Origin: DATFQE01 sp963738205
GTDB taxonomy: Bacteria > Actinomycetota > Thermoleophilia > Gaiellales > Gaiellaceae
DNA: 64,000 bases
Assembly: GCA_963738205.1 (NCBI GenBank)
Contig: CAVTVQ010000007.1
Coordinates: forward strand, 124,001-188,000
Reading direction: 5' to 3'
The notes below the pieces were generated by a model. It had not been told where the DNA came from, did no database searches, and was given only the letters and a program-made list of their open reading frames with translations. Shown piece after piece: positions 41,675 to 50,421 of this stretch. The position numbers were made by a program, and so were the translations under genes. The stretch's first letter is position 1; each line of letters starts with the position of its first letter.

Positions 41675-41704
41675 TTGGATCCATTCGGGTCGAGATTGGA
41701 TCCA
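41675..41704. promoter_or_regulatory. Direct repeat of TTGGATCCA in a divergent promoter region
   Basis: TTGGATCCA at 41675-41683 and 41696-41704, start-to-start 21 bp (two helical turns). Each copy contains the palindrome TGGATCCA. It sits in the 114-bp gap between the peptide-importer operon and the TauE/GntR operon. It is a candidate operator, perhaps for the GntR regulator encoded at 42508. Confidence 0.5.
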
Positions 41705-41723
41705 CGAGTGTTACCCTGCGCGC

Positions 41724-42122
41724 GTGACCACCAACGAGTCGGCACTGGCGGCCAAACCGCGCCTCGGCCGCCGCTGGCGCCTGAGCGCGATCGGCCTTTC
41801 GGGAGGTCTCTTCTCGGGGCTCCTCGGCGTCGGCGGCGGCGTCGTCATGGTTCCCCTGCTCGTTCTCTGGGAGCGTTACGGACAGCGGGAGGCTCACGCC
41901 GCGTCGCTCGGCGCGATCATCCCGATCAGCGCGGCCGGGGTGCTGACCTACGGCGCCGCGGGCCAGGTCCGCCCGAAGGAGGCGATAGCGCTGGCCCTGG
42001 GCGCGGTCGCGGGCGCCCAGGTCGGCGCTCGGTTGCTCGCGCGCGCACGCGAACGTCCGTTGAAGCTCGGGTTCGGGATCTTCCTACTCCTCGTCGCGGC
42101 CCTGATGGCGGTCGGCCGGTGA
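41724..42122 (+). CDS. TauE/SafE-type permease, N-terminal half
   Basis: 132 residues with about four membrane helices. The family motif GLFSGLLGVGGGVVMVPLLVL is near the start. A TauE/SafE permease is normally one chain of about 250 residues with two such halves; here it is divided. GTG 41724 is the likely start. It overlaps the second half-gene by GTGA (42119-42122). The substrate could be sulfite, sulfoacetate or another organic anion. Confidence 0.85.
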   Translation: MTTNESALAAKPRLGRRWRLSAIGLSGGLFSGLLGVGGGVVMVPLLVLWERYGQREAHAASLGAIIPISAAGVLTYGAAGQVRPKEAIALALGAVAGAQVGARLLARARERPLKLGFGIFLLLVAALMAVGR

Positions 42123-42511
42123 CGACCTTCCTGCTCCTGGTCGCGCTCGTCGCCGTCGGGGCCGCGACGGGGGTGCTCGCCGGCGTCCTCGGCGTCGGCG
42201 GCGGGATCTTCCTCGTGCCGTTCCTCGTGCTCGCCGTCGGGATGTCGCAGCACGAGGCCGAGGCCACCTCGCTGCTCGTCATCGTCCCGACCGCGCTCGT
42301 CGCCAGCCTCACGCTGCGCCGAGCCGGGGTCGGCGACCTCGGACCGGCGCTCGCCATGGGCACGATCGGCGCGATCGGCGGCGTTGCGGGCGCCCTGCTC
42401 GCGCTTGCACTCCCCGGTGAGGTCCTGCGTATCGTGTTCGCCGTGCTCCTCGCTCTGGTCGGAACGCGGCTCGTCCGCGATGCGCTCGTCACGAGCGAGC
42501 CCTCGCGATGA
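42119..42511 (+). CDS. TauE/SafE-type permease, second half
   Basis: 130 residues with about four membrane helices and the same motif, VLAGVLGVGGGIFLVPFLVL. Together with the previous gene it would make a complete pseudo-twofold permease as a heterodimer. The stop overlaps the GntR start (ATGA at 42508-42511). Confidence 0.85.
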   Translation: MTTFLLLVALVAVGAATGVLAGVLGVGGGIFLVPFLVLAVGMSQHEAEATSLLVIVPTALVASLTLRRAGVGDLGPALAMGTIGAIGGVAGALLALALPGEVLRIVFAVLLALVGTRLVRDALVTSEPSR

Positions 42512-43227
42512 GCACGTCGACGCGCGACGGGCCGCTGGTCGATCGGCTCGCGAGCGCGATCCACGGCCGCATCCTCAGCGGCAGGGTCCCGATCGGCTCA
42601 CGCCTGCGGCAGGAGGCGCTCGCCGACGACTTCGGCGTCAGTCGCACGCCCGTGCGGGAAGCGCTCCGCAAGCTGGAGGCCACGGGCGTCGTCCAGCTGC
42701 TGCCGAACCGCGGGGCGGTGGTCCGTGGCCCCTCGGCACGCGAGATCCGTGAGGCGTACGAGGTGCGCGCCGAGCTCGAAGGGCTCGCCGCCGAGCTGGC
42801 CGCCAGGGGGATCAACGACCGCGAGCTGCAGCGCCTGCGCGAGGCCGAGAAGCTCTTCCGGGGCTCCGTGCGCCCGCTCGTGGCGGCGGCCGAGAAGCGG
42901 CGGTGGGACGACGAGAGCAGCTGGGTCCGAGCCAACGACCTCTTTCACCAGGCGATCCTCGACGCGGCCGGGAACCAGCGACTGAGCGCGATGATCGCCG
43001 AGCTCCACCAGAGCTTCCCGCGCGGGCTCACGTGGGCGGCGCTGTCCGGGAGCTCACGGCTGCTCGAGGAGAACGTCGCGCAGCACGCGGCGGTCCTGGC
43101 CGCGATCGAGCACCACGATCCCGCCGAGGCCCGCCGACGCATGGTCGAGCACGTGCGAAGCGCGGGCGAGCTCGTCAGCAGGTATTTCGAGGAGGCGGGA
43201 GCCGGCGCGGTCGACGGCTCCGGGTAG
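42508..43227 (+). CDS. GntR-family regulator, FCD/FadR subfamily
   Basis: 239 residues. The N-terminal winged HTH has LASAIHGRILSGRVPIGSRLRQEALADDFGVSRTPVREALRKLEATGVVQLLPNRGAVV. The helical FCD domain contains AYEVRAELEGLAAELAA, ANDLFHQAILDAAGN and EHHDPAEARRRMVEHV, with the metal/ligand-binding Asp-His-His type residues. It probably senses an organic acid transported by the TauE pair and may bind the TTGGATCCA repeats upstream. Confidence 0.9.
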   Translation: MSTSTRDGPLVDRLASAIHGRILSGRVPIGSRLRQEALADDFGVSRTPVREALRKLEATGVVQLLPNRGAVVRGPSAREIREAYEVRAELEGLAAELAARGINDRELQRLREAEKLFRGSVRPLVAAAEKRRWDDESSWVRANDLFHQAILDAAGNQRLSAMIAELHQSFPRGLTWAALSGSSRLLEENVAQHAAVLAAIEHHDPAEARRRMVEHVRSAGELVSRYFEEAGAGAVDGSG

Positions 43228-43229
43228 CC

Positions 43230-43619
43230 GTGGCCGACCCGACCGAGGAGCTCCGAGCCGCCCAGCCGTTGCTGCTCGCGCTGCACAAGGCGGTGCTCGA
43301 TGCGGAGCGTCGCGAGCTCGAGCGCGTCCACGGCCGGATGACCGGTCCCGAGTTCCTGCAGTCGATCTCCGACCCGGTGCGCTATGGCTGGCTGAAGCCG
43401 TTCTCGCGGCTGATCCTGGCCGCCGACGATGCGCTCGACCCAAAGGAAGGCGAGCCGCCCGTCAGCCCGGAGGACGTGCTCGCCGACGCGCGGACGCTGC
43501 TCGCGCCGCCGCAGGACGACACGCCCTTCGGCCGCCGCTACATCGCGCTGATGCAGCGTGACCCGGCGCTCGTGTTGGCCCACGCCGACGCGGGCAAGGT
43601 GCTCGCGCGAGCGTCCTAG
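43230..43619 (+). CDS. Conserved hypothetical protein
   Basis: 129 residues, soluble and helical: LLLALHKAVLDAERRELERVHGRMTGPEFLQ and RYGWLKPFSRLILAADDALDPKEGEPPV. It resembles a widespread small conserved protein family of unknown function. GTG 43230 starts 2 bp after the GntR stop. The stop shares CTAG with the convergent lyase gene. Confidence 0.72.
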   Translation: MADPTEELRAAQPLLLALHKAVLDAERRELERVHGRMTGPEFLQSISDPVRYGWLKPFSRLILAADDALDPKEGEPPVSPEDVLADARTLLAPPQDDTPFGRRYIALMQRDPALVLAHADAGKVLARAS

Positions 43620-44359
43620 CGAAGCGAGGACAAGGCTCGCTCGAACTGCTCCATCGTCTGCCGGTGGAGCAGGCCGCCGTAGCTGATGCGCGCGGCCCCG
43701 AGCTTGGCCAGCTCGTCGCGTGACGGCGCTTTCGGAAACGCGAGCAGGTTGACCGGCCCGCCGGCGCCCTCGACGAAGTCGGCCAGCGCGTCGCGCTCCC
43801 AGAGCGCGATCGGGTAGACGCAATCCGCACCAGCCTCGAAGTAGAGCCGTGCACGCCGGAGCGCCTCGGCCACGAGCTCCGCTTGCGGACCGTCGCCGGA
43901 CAGGAACACGTCGATTCGGGCGTTGATCACGAGCCCGTCGTCGCCCGCCGCCTCGCGCACGCGACCGAGCCAGGCGGCGTGCTCGTCGGAGTCGCGCAGC
44001 GATGCGGTCGCGTGATCGGTGTCCTCGAGGTTGCAGCCGGCGGCGCCGGCCCGGTCGAGCGCGGCGACGAGCTCGGCCGGCTCCAGGCCGTAGCCGGCCT
44101 CGGCGTCGACCGTGGCCGGGACGTTCACCACCCTGGAGATTCGCGCGGCGGCGGCCAGCATCTCCTCGGCCGGGGCGCCCTGCTGGTCCTCGTAGCCGAG
44201 CGCCGCCGCGACCCCGCTGCTCGTGGTCGCCACGACGGGGAAGCCCGCGCCGACGACTGCGCGGGCGGACGCCGCGTCCCAGGCATTCGGCAGCACGAGC
44301 GGATCCCCGGGGACGTGCAGAGCGCGGAGCAGCTCGCACTGTTGGGCCGGCGCGCCCAT
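43616..44359 (-). CDS. Isocitrate lyase/PEP mutase-like protein
   Basis: A 247-residue TIM-barrel lyase. It contains PNAWDAASARAVVGAGFPVVATTSSGVAAALGYEDQQ, VPATVDAEAGYG (metal-binding region) and GCNLEDTDH. The KKCGH motif of true isocitrate lyases is absent, so it belongs to the PEP mutase/2-methylisocitrate lyase-like branch; the substrate is unknown. It is followed upstream on the same strand by ltrA with a 3-bp gap, so the two may be co-transcribed. Confidence 0.85.
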   Translation of the reverse strand: MGAPAQQCELLRALHVPGDPLVLPNAWDAASARAVVGAGFPVVATTSSGVAAALGYEDQQGAPAEEMLAAAARISRVVNVPATVDAEAGYGLEPAELVAALDRAGAAGCNLEDTDHATASLRDSDEHAAWLGRVREAAGDDGLVINARIDVFLSGDGPQAELVAEALRRARLYFEAGADCVYPIALWERDALADFVEGAGGPVNLLAFPKAPSRDELAKLGAARISYGGLLHRQTMEQFERALSSLR

Positions 44360-44362
44360 GAC

Positions 44363-45556
44363 TCAGTCGGGGACGGCCTCGCGCGCCAGCTGGTGGCGCA
44401 CGCGGTCCCGCGCCTCGGCGAAGTGGATCGCCTCGTACGCGATGAGGGCCGTGAGGATGCCGGCGAGGATCGCCACGGTCGCGAGCGACGGCAGCTCGAC
44501 GGCGAGCGGCACGAGCGCGACGAGCACCACCGCGCAGACGAGGCGCTGCTTGTTCAGCGTTCCCACGTTGCGCAGGCGGATGACGACGTGTGCCAGGAGA
44601 TAGAGGGCCGTGCCGCCGACGAGCGCGGTTGCCGGGACGAGCTTCAGCGGCTCACCGACGTCGGCGAGTGTCTTCTTCATCCCCAGGGCGATCAGCACGA
44701 TGCCCGCGACCATCGGGAAGTGGAGGTACGAGTAGGCGTCGCGTGCGAGCTCGTTCTGCTCGCGACCGACCGCGGCGTTGCCGAGACGCCGCTGCACGTA
44801 GAGCGCGACGACGTCGAAGTAGAGCCACCAGATCGCAGCCGCGACGGCGATCCCGAGCACGGCGGCGGCCACGACGCCTGCATCGACGTCGCCGTGGGCG
44901 CCGAGCCCGATCGCGACGATCGACTCACCGAGCGCGATGATCACGATCAAGCCGTGCCGTTCGGCGAAGTGGCCTGGCACGAGCTTCCAGCCGTCCGCGC
45001 CGAACAGGTACGGCTCCCCCATGTCGAGCAGGATCGCGAGCGCCCACAGTCCGCCCTGCAGCCAGCCGTCTGCGAACGCGGCGGCAATCAGCAGCCCCAC
45101 ACCGATCGCGGTGCCGGCTCCGAGCCCGACCACGGACTTGCGAAACGGCGGATCGTCACGGCTGGCGAGCGTGAACAGCGCGATGTGCGCGACGCGGACG
45201 ATCCCGTACGCGCAGGCGAAGAGCAGCGCCGTGTTCCCGAAGGCCCCGGGGACGCACAGGGCGGCGACGAGCAATCCGGCCATGGCCGCGAAGATCACGA
45301 TCCGGACGACGCCCTCCTCCGGGTCGACCACGCTCGTGAGCCACGCATAGCCGACCCACGACCACCAGAGCACGCCGAGCACCGCGAGGCCCTTGGCCAG
45401 ACCGGCCCAGGTCGGCTCCGCAGCCATCAGCGCCGTGCACTGGGTGATCGCCAGGACGAAGACGAGGTCGAAAAAGAGCTCGAGCGGCGTGACGCGCTCG
45501 TCTTGGCGCTTGGCGGCCGCGAGGCGCGGTGGGCGTACCGACGACACCGTGGTCAT
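44363..45556 (-). CDS. Low temperature requirement protein A (LtrA) family
   Basis: A 397-residue membrane protein with about twelve hydrophobic helices. It contains RVTPLELFFDLVFVLAITQ, the family signature, and LIVIIALGESIVAIG. LtrA was named for cold growth in Listeria; the biochemical role is unknown. ATG 45556 (MTTVSSV) is chosen over a longer frame. Confidence 0.88.
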   Translation of the reverse strand: MTTVSSVRPPRLAAAKRQDERVTPLELFFDLVFVLAITQCTALMAAEPTWAGLAKGLAVLGVLWWSWVGYAWLTSVVDPEEGVVRIVIFAAMAGLLVAALCVPGAFGNTALLFACAYGIVRVAHIALFTLASRDDPPFRKSVVGLGAGTAIGVGLLIAAAFADGWLQGGLWALAILLDMGEPYLFGADGWKLVPGHFAERHGLIVIIALGESIVAIGLGAHGDVDAGVVAAAVLGIAVAAAIWWLYFDVVALYVQRRLGNAAVGREQNELARDAYSYLHFPMVAGIVLIALGMKKTLADVGEPLKLVPATALVGGTALYLLAHVVIRLRNVGTLNKQRLVCAVVLVALVPLAVELPSLATVAILAGILTALIAYEAIHFAEARDRVRHQLAREAVPD

Positions 45557-45590
45557 GGCGCGATTGTCGCAGCGCGTAGCAACACGGAAA

Positions 45591-45620
45591 CGGGAGGGCC
45601 CGACCACCCGGGCCCTCCCG
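45591..45620 (-). terminator. Intrinsic terminator of the small secreted-protein gene
   Basis: CGGGAGGGCCCG and CGGGCCCTCCCG form a 12-bp stem with a 6-base loop. On the minus strand it is followed by TTTCCGTGTT. It lies 19 bp after the stop of the gene at 45639. Confidence 0.7.
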
Positions 45621-45638
45621 AAGCCCTGGCGCTCCGAC

Positions 45639-46019
45639 CTAGAGCGACGCGGAGCCGCGGCAGCTGAGACTGCCGGAGCGCGCGGTCGCAACGACCGTAT
45701 TCGTGCCGGCGGCGCGGCTCAGCAGCTTCCGCACCGTGAAGGAGCCGCTCGGCGCGCGCGTGACCCGCGCGCCGCGGAAGACGATGCCGCCGTTTCGCTT
45801 CAGCACGACGTTCCACCGCTTGCCGACGACGTTCTGGTCGACCTCGAACTCGGTCTCGAGCCGTCCGTCGTCGTTCTTCAGCTTGAGCTTCCAGGTGGCG
45901 GCTCCGCCGCAGGAGCCGCTCTTGAGCACACGCGGACCGCTCTTCTCGGGCGCGCCCCAGGCCGCGGAGACGGCGAGGGCGGCGAGCCCGGCGGCACAGA
46001 GGATGATCAGCTTTCGCAT
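45639..46019 (-). CDS. Small secreted protein
   Basis: 126 residues. The signal peptide (1-22) contains KLIILCAAGLAALAVSAAWG. The mature part has beta-rich sequence (WKLKLKNDDGRLETEFEVDQNVVGKRWNVVLKRNGGIVFRG) and two cysteines (GSCGG, LSCRG) that may form a disulfide. It may be a small beta-sandwich domain. Unrecognised family. Single-gene unit ending in a strong terminator. Confidence 0.75.
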   Translation of the reverse strand: MRKLIILCAAGLAALAVSAAWGAPEKSGPRVLKSGSCGGAATWKLKLKNDDGRLETEFEVDQNVVGKRWNVVLKRNGGIVFRGARVTRAPSGSFTVRKLLSRAAGTNTVVATARSGSLSCRGSASL

Positions 46020-46122
46020 CTGAAGCCCTTTCGTCGACTACGTCCTCGAGGCTATGCAGGCCTGGGTAAAGCGCGGGCCGACCCCGGCAAGCCCTTCGCA
46101 AAGGGAGGGTTAGGACTCGTCG

Positions 46123-47142
46123 CTACGCGGCGGGCTTGCGCTCGGCGAGGCGAGCGTCGAGGCACGCGCCGTACTCGGCGGCGATCGTCAGCAACGCCTT
46201 CGCGGCCTCGCTGGTGACGCGCTCGCGGTGCCACGCGACGGCGATCTGGCGGGGTGGAACCAGGTCTCCGAGCTCGAACACCACGGTGCGCGGGTCGTCG
46301 TAGTTCACGCTCAGCCGCGGCATGAACGCGACGCCCATGCCCGCCGCTGCGTATCCCTGTACGGCCTCGTTGTAGTCGGACATCAGCACCACCGCCGCGT
46401 CCTTGCCGATCGCACGCAGCTGGCCGGCGACGGAGTCGATGCGCTTGCAGGCGCGGAAGCAGATCAGCGGCAGCCGAGCCAGGTCGAGCAGCGACGACGG
46501 CGTCTTCATCAACGCCTGGTCCGAGCCGGCCCGGACGACGAGGACGTACGGGTCGCTGAGGACGGGCATCGTTTCGAACGGCCCGTCGGGGAGCGGTAGG
46601 TCGACGAACGCGAGGTCGAGAACTCCGCGCTCGAGCAAGTGGAGGAACTCGAGGTCGTGCAGTGCCTCGACCAGCTCCACCTCGACGTCTGGGTAGCCGC
46701 GGACGAACCGGCAGAGGATCCCGGGCAGAAGGCGGGTGCTCACGCTCTCGTAGGCGCCGATGCGAAGCGGCCCCGCGGTCCCGCGGGCGAGCGCGTCGAT
46801 GTCGTGCTTGGCGGCGCCGAGGCGGGCCTGAATCGCGGCCGCGTGCGCGAGCAGGGTCTCGCCGGCAACCGAGAGCCCCAGCGTCTTGCGGCCGTGGACC
46901 CGCTCGACCACGCGCACGCCGACGATCCGTTCCAGGCTCGCGATCTGCTGGCTGATCGCGGACTGGGTGTAGCCCAGCTTCCGCGCGGCGGCGTTGAACG
47001 AGCCTTCGTCCGAGACGGCCTGGAGCGCGGCAAGGTGGCGGAACTCGAGCCCGAGCCAGGGTTCGGACGCCCCGGTCGAAGCGCTGGGATCCGGTGGGCC
47101 GCCCCTCCGCTCCACGCCGTCGGCTGCGTTGCGGACGAACAC
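46123..47142 (-). CDS. LysR-family transcriptional regulator
   Basis: 339 residues. The HTH begins at about 31 (LEFRHLAALQAVSDEGSFNAAARKLGYTQSAISQQIASLER). The effector domain follows (LRIGAYESVSTRLLPGILCRF). A roughly 30-residue leader precedes the HTH, so an internal unseen start is possible; GTG 47142 is the only canonical start in range. It is divergent from the peptide-binding gene at 47592, which it may control. Confidence 0.88.
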   Translation of the reverse strand: MFVRNAADGVERRGGPPDPSASTGASEPWLGLEFRHLAALQAVSDEGSFNAAARKLGYTQSAISQQIASLERIVGVRVVERVHGRKTLGLSVAGETLLAHAAAIQARLGAAKHDIDALARGTAGPLRIGAYESVSTRLLPGILCRFVRGYPDVEVELVEALHDLEFLHLLERGVLDLAFVDLPLPDGPFETMPVLSDPYVLVVRAGSDQALMKTPSSLLDLARLPLICFRACKRIDSVAGQLRAIGKDAAVVLMSDYNEAVQGYAAAGMGVAFMPRLSVNYDDPRTVVFELGDLVPPRQIAVAWHRERVTSEAAKALLTIAAEYGACLDARLAERKPAA

Positions 47143-47201
47143 GCAGACCTTCCTTTTTCGATCCTGGGCCCCGGAACTACGGGCTTACTCGCTAAGACGC
47201 C

Positions 47202-47213
47202 CGAACATGTTCG
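47202..47213. promoter_or_regulatory. Palindrome CGAACATGTTCG upstream of LysR gene
   Basis: A perfect 12-bp palindrome, 60 bp upstream of the LysR start. The half-sites GAAC and GTTC have a 2-bp gap rather than the 4 of a LexA box. It may be a LysR or other regulator site. Confidence 0.4.
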
Positions 47214-47262
47214 AAGATTGTTAAGGGAAGGTTGGGCTGAGCGAAGGCCCGACGTTCCTCCC

Positions 47263-47298
47263 TGCCTTGTGCGCCGTCGGCCCACGGCGCACAAGGCA
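47263..47298. other. Strong stem-loop in LysR/SBP intergenic region
   Basis: TGCCTTGTGCGCCGT, a 6-base loop and the exact complement ACGGCGCACAAGGCA give a perfect 15-bp stem. No T-tract follows on either strand, so it is not a typical terminator. It may be a structured leader or a protein-binding cruciform. Confidence 0.5.
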
Positions 47299-47591
47299 AC
47301 GGAAGGAGTCTCGTCGACGAGTGTGGCGAAAGGCCGTTGCTCTGCGCAAATGAAAGTCGTACTGAACCCATCACATTCGGTAATAGAGCGGCGCTAATAC
47401 TGACGCGCACGCTGGACGAGCAATTTCCCGAGAAGTTAGGGATACGCGGACTCATTCCTAACACTGTTCAACACCCAAAGATTTTTAACGAAGACTCACC
47501 GGACCGAGGCACCGCCGTCTAACTGCTCGACGCACCTACACGCGTCGCGGGTCAGGAATGGTCGCTGGCCCTGTCATCGGAAAGGAGCAGC

Positions 47592-49253
47592 ATGCACAAA
47601 CGGCTGATGCTCTCCATCGCCATGCTGGCGCTTGGAGCGAGCCTGCTCGCCGCAACGGCTACGGCCGGTTCGCAGGGGTCGAGCGGGCTCTCGGCATCGA
47701 GCGGGGAGACGCAGAAGGGCGGTACCTTCCGGTACAGCCTCGACACGGACATCGACTACGTCGATCCGGCGCTCGCGTACTACACGATCTCATGGCAGAT
47801 CGAGTACGCGACCACTTCGATGCTCATGAACTATCCGGATGCAGCCGCACCTCGCGGCTCGCGGCTCGTCCCCGAGGTTGCTTCGGGCTTCCCGAAGATC
47901 TCGAAGGACGGCAGGACCTATACGTTCAACCTCAAGAAGACCTACCGCTTCAGCAACGGGGCGAAGGTCACCGCAGCGAGCTACGCCGCGGCGATCAACC
48001 GCAACCTGAACCCGAAGATGGCCTCGCCGGCTCAGCCGTTCATCGAGGACATCCTCGGCGCCAAGGCGGTCGTCGACGGTCAGGCGACCAAAGCGGCCGG
48101 CGTCAAGGTTCTGTCGCCGTACACGCTGCAGATCCGGCTGACCAAGCGGGCTCCTGACCTGCTCTCGCGGCTCGCGATGCCCTTCTTCTCACCCATCCCG
48201 GGCAACCTGCCGATCAACCCGGACGGCATCTCCGCTCCGGTCGTCGGCTCCGGCCCGTACTACATCTCGAAGTGGGAGCCCAAGCGGGCGATCACGATGC
48301 TGCGCAACCGCTTCTACAAGGGCCCGCGGCCGCACAACGTGAACCGGATCGACTTCGACATCGGCCTGCCGCTCGCGACGATCCGGCTGAACATCGAGTC
48401 GAACACCACGGACTTCGGCCCCGTGCCTCCGTCGGCGCACGCCGAGCTCGGCCAGAAGTACGGCGTCCGCAAGTCGTCGCCGGGTCAGTACTTCGTCAAC
48501 CCGTCGGCAGCCTTCCGCTACGTCGCCATGAACCATGACCGGCCGCTGTTCGGCGGTGCCGGCCTGGGCAACGTCGGTCTGAAGAAGGCCGTGAACAACG
48601 CGATCGACCGGATCGCGATGATCAACCAGCGCGGCGCGTACGCGGGCGTGATCAACGACCAGTACATGCCTCCGAGCATGCGCGGGTTCCAGAACGCAGC
48701 GATCTACCCGTCCCGGCCGAACGTCGCCCGGGCGAGGTCGCTGGCTCAGGGCAACACGCGCGGCGGCAAGGCCGTGCTCTACACCTGCAACACTGGCCCG
48801 TGCGTCCCGACGGCCCAGATCGTGCAGGACAACCTCAAGGCGATCGGTCTCGACACCGAGATCAAGATCTTCCCGCGCGCCGTGCAGTTCACGAAGTCCG
48901 GCACCCGTGGGGAGCCCTTCGACATGAGCCTCGAGGGCTGGCACATGGACTACTTCGACCCGTACGACTTCATGTTCCTGCTCGACGGGACGACGATCCG
49001 AGCGGCGAACAACAACAACTACTCGTACTTCAACAACACGCAGTACAACCGCAAGATCGCGCAGGCGGCCAGCCTCGTCGGCCAGGCCCGCTACCGCGCG
49101 TTCGGCAAGCTCGACGTCGACCTGGCCAAGAACGCGGCCCCGTTGGCGTCGTACATCACCGACAACCAGAGGCACCTCGTCTCGAAGACGACCGGCTGCT
49201 ACTTCTACCAGCCCGTCTACGAGCTCGACATCGCCTCGATCTGCAAGAAGTAA
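47592..49253 (+). CDS. Peptide-type solute-binding protein (family 5), orphan
   Basis: 553 residues. Signal peptide (1-25) LMLSIAMLALGASLLAATATA. The SBP_bac_5 fold includes GGTFRYSLDTDIDYVDPALAYY, GSRLVPEVASGFPKISKDGRTYTFNLKKTYRFSNGAKV and FDMSLEGWHMDYFDPYDFM. It would bind a peptide or other compound outside the cell. No permease or ATPase genes follow, as a strong terminator comes directly after, so it must share a transporter or work alone. Ribosome binding site GAAAGGAG, 5 bases before ATG. Confidence 0.9.
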   Translation: MHKRLMLSIAMLALGASLLAATATAGSQGSSGLSASSGETQKGGTFRYSLDTDIDYVDPALAYYTISWQIEYATTSMLMNYPDAAAPRGSRLVPEVASGFPKISKDGRTYTFNLKKTYRFSNGAKVTAASYAAAINRNLNPKMASPAQPFIEDILGAKAVVDGQATKAAGVKVLSPYTLQIRLTKRAPDLLSRLAMPFFSPIPGNLPINPDGISAPVVGSGPYYISKWEPKRAITMLRNRFYKGPRPHNVNRIDFDIGLPLATIRLNIESNTTDFGPVPPSAHAELGQKYGVRKSSPGQYFVNPSAAFRYVAMNHDRPLFGGAGLGNVGLKKAVNNAIDRIAMINQRGAYAGVINDQYMPPSMRGFQNAAIYPSRPNVARARSLAQGNTRGGKAVLYTCNTGPCVPTAQIVQDNLKAIGLDTEIKIFPRAVQFTKSGTRGEPFDMSLEGWHMDYFDPYDFMFLLDGTTIRAANNNNYSYFNNTQYNRKIAQAASLVGQARYRAFGKLDVDLAKNAAPLASYITDNQRHLVSKTTGCYFYQPVYELDIASICKK

Positions 49254-49276
49254 CGCCTCTCCCTGAGGCGCACAAG

Positions 49277-49309
49277 AGGCGGGGCGCCCTCGGGCGCCCC
49301 GCCTTTTTC
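49277..49309 (+). terminator. Intrinsic terminator after the orphan binding-protein gene
   Basis: AGGCGGGGCGCCC and GGGCGCCCCGCCT form a GC-rich stem followed by TTTTTCC. It lies 24 bp after the stop of the gene at 47592. Confidence 0.85.
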
Positions 49310-49335
49310 CGTTCTCTGTCGGTCGGCCGCGCGAG

Positions 49336-50421
49336 TTAGGCGGCGCCGGCCAGGTCGAACCGGCCCGGCAGGGGCCTCGAGTCGAGCAGCTGCTCGAGGT
49401 GGTCGAGCGCGCTGGCCTCGAGCTGACGGATCCGCTCGCGGGTCAGGCCCAGCTCGCGGCCGATCTGGTCGAGGCTGGCGGCGTCGCCGCTCTCGCCGAA
49501 GCCGAAGCGAAGCTCGATCACGCGGCGCTCGCGCTCGGGCAGGAGGGACAGCGCCTCACGCACGCGGCCCTGCTCGTGCGAGACCTCGACCGCGTCCAGC
49601 GGATCCTCCGCCGTGCGGTCTGCGTGGAGATCGCCGAGCTCGCCGTCGCCGTCGCCGATCGTCTGGTTCAGCGAGACCGAGGCCTCGACTGCGTCGAGCG
49701 CCTCCTCGACGTGGTGGAGCTGGAGCTCCGTCGCCGTAGCGAGCTCCTCCGTCGTGGGCGTCCGGCCGTGCGCGGTCTCGAACTGCTGGCGCGCGCGGCG
49801 CAGCTTCTGGCGCCGCTCGACCACGTGCACGGGCACGCGGATCGTGACGGCCTGGTTGGCAACGGCACGCTGGCACGCCTGGCGGATCCACCAGGTCGCG
49901 TACGTCGAGAACTTGTAGCCCTTGCGCCAGTCGAACTTCTCGACCGCGCGGTTCAGGCCGATCACGCCCTCCTGGATCAGGTCGAGGAGCGGCAGGTCGT
50001 GACCGCGGTAGCGCTTGGCGATCGACACGACCAGGCGCAGGTTCGAGTTGACCATGCGCTCCTTGGCGGCGAGGTCGCCGCGCTCGACGCGCTTGGCGAG
50101 TGCGACCTCCTCGGCGGCGGTGAGCAGCGCGTAGCGGCCGATCCCGTTCAGGAACAGCTGCAGGCTCTCGGTCGTGCCGCCGCTCGACGGCGTCAGGTCG
50201 AGCTCGGGCGCGGGGGCGGCCTCGTCGGCCTCGATCTCGACGTCGGCCTCGAGGAGCACGGCGCGCAGCGCCTCGCCGGCCTCGTCGTCGAGGTCGTGCT
50301 CGACGTGGAGCGCCTCGAGCTCCGTCGTCCGTACGGTTCCGCGCTCGCGCGCCTCCTCGATGAAGGCGCCCAGCGCGTCCAGATTCAGTTCGTCGCCGTT
50401 CAGGGCGAGATTCATCAGCAT
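49336..50421 (-). CDS. RpoD-like (group 1/2) RNA polymerase sigma factor
   Basis: 361 residues. Region 1.2 to 4 is complete: SLQLFLNGIGRYALLTAAEEVALAKRVE, region 2 (LIQEGVIGLNRAVEKFDWRKGYKFSTYATWWIRQA), region 3 (TPTTEELATATELQLHHVEEAL) and region 4 (SLDQIGRELGLTRERIRQLEASALDHLEQLL). The N-terminal region 1.1 is unlike that of the principal sigma factor at 54691. It is probably an alternative group 2 factor. ATG 50421 has GAGAGG 5 bases upstream. Confidence 0.9.
   Translation of the reverse strand: MLMNLALNGDELNLDALGAFIEEARERGTVRTTELEALHVEHDLDDEAGEALRAVLLEADVEIEADEAAPAPELDLTPSSGGTTESLQLFLNGIGRYALLTAAEEVALAKRVERGDLAAKERMVNSNLRLVVSIAKRYRGHDLPLLDLIQEGVIGLNRAVEKFDWRKGYKFSTYATWWIRQACQRAVANQAVTIRVPVHVVERRQKLRRARQQFETAHGRTPTTEELATATELQLHHVEEALDAVEASVSLNQTIGDGDGELGDLHADRTAEDPLDAVEVSHEQGRVREALSLLPERERRVIELRFGFGESGDAASLDQIGRELGLTRERIRQLEASALDHLEQLLDSRPLPGRFDLAGAA

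Larger units (their letters stand above)
47143..47591. other. 449-bp intergenic region between LysR and peptide-binding gene
   Basis: It contains a 12-bp palindrome (47202-47213) and a strong 15-bp hairpin (47263-47298). A locally AT-richer stretch (about 47380-47520) may hold the promoter of the gene at 47592. Its ribosome binding site is at 47580-47586 (GAAAGGAG). No convincing ORF is seen. Confidence 0.6.

Noticed and set aside
47202..47213. A second LexA box
   Set aside because: GAAC and GTTC are separated by 2 bp, not 4, so it does not fit the SOS consensus.
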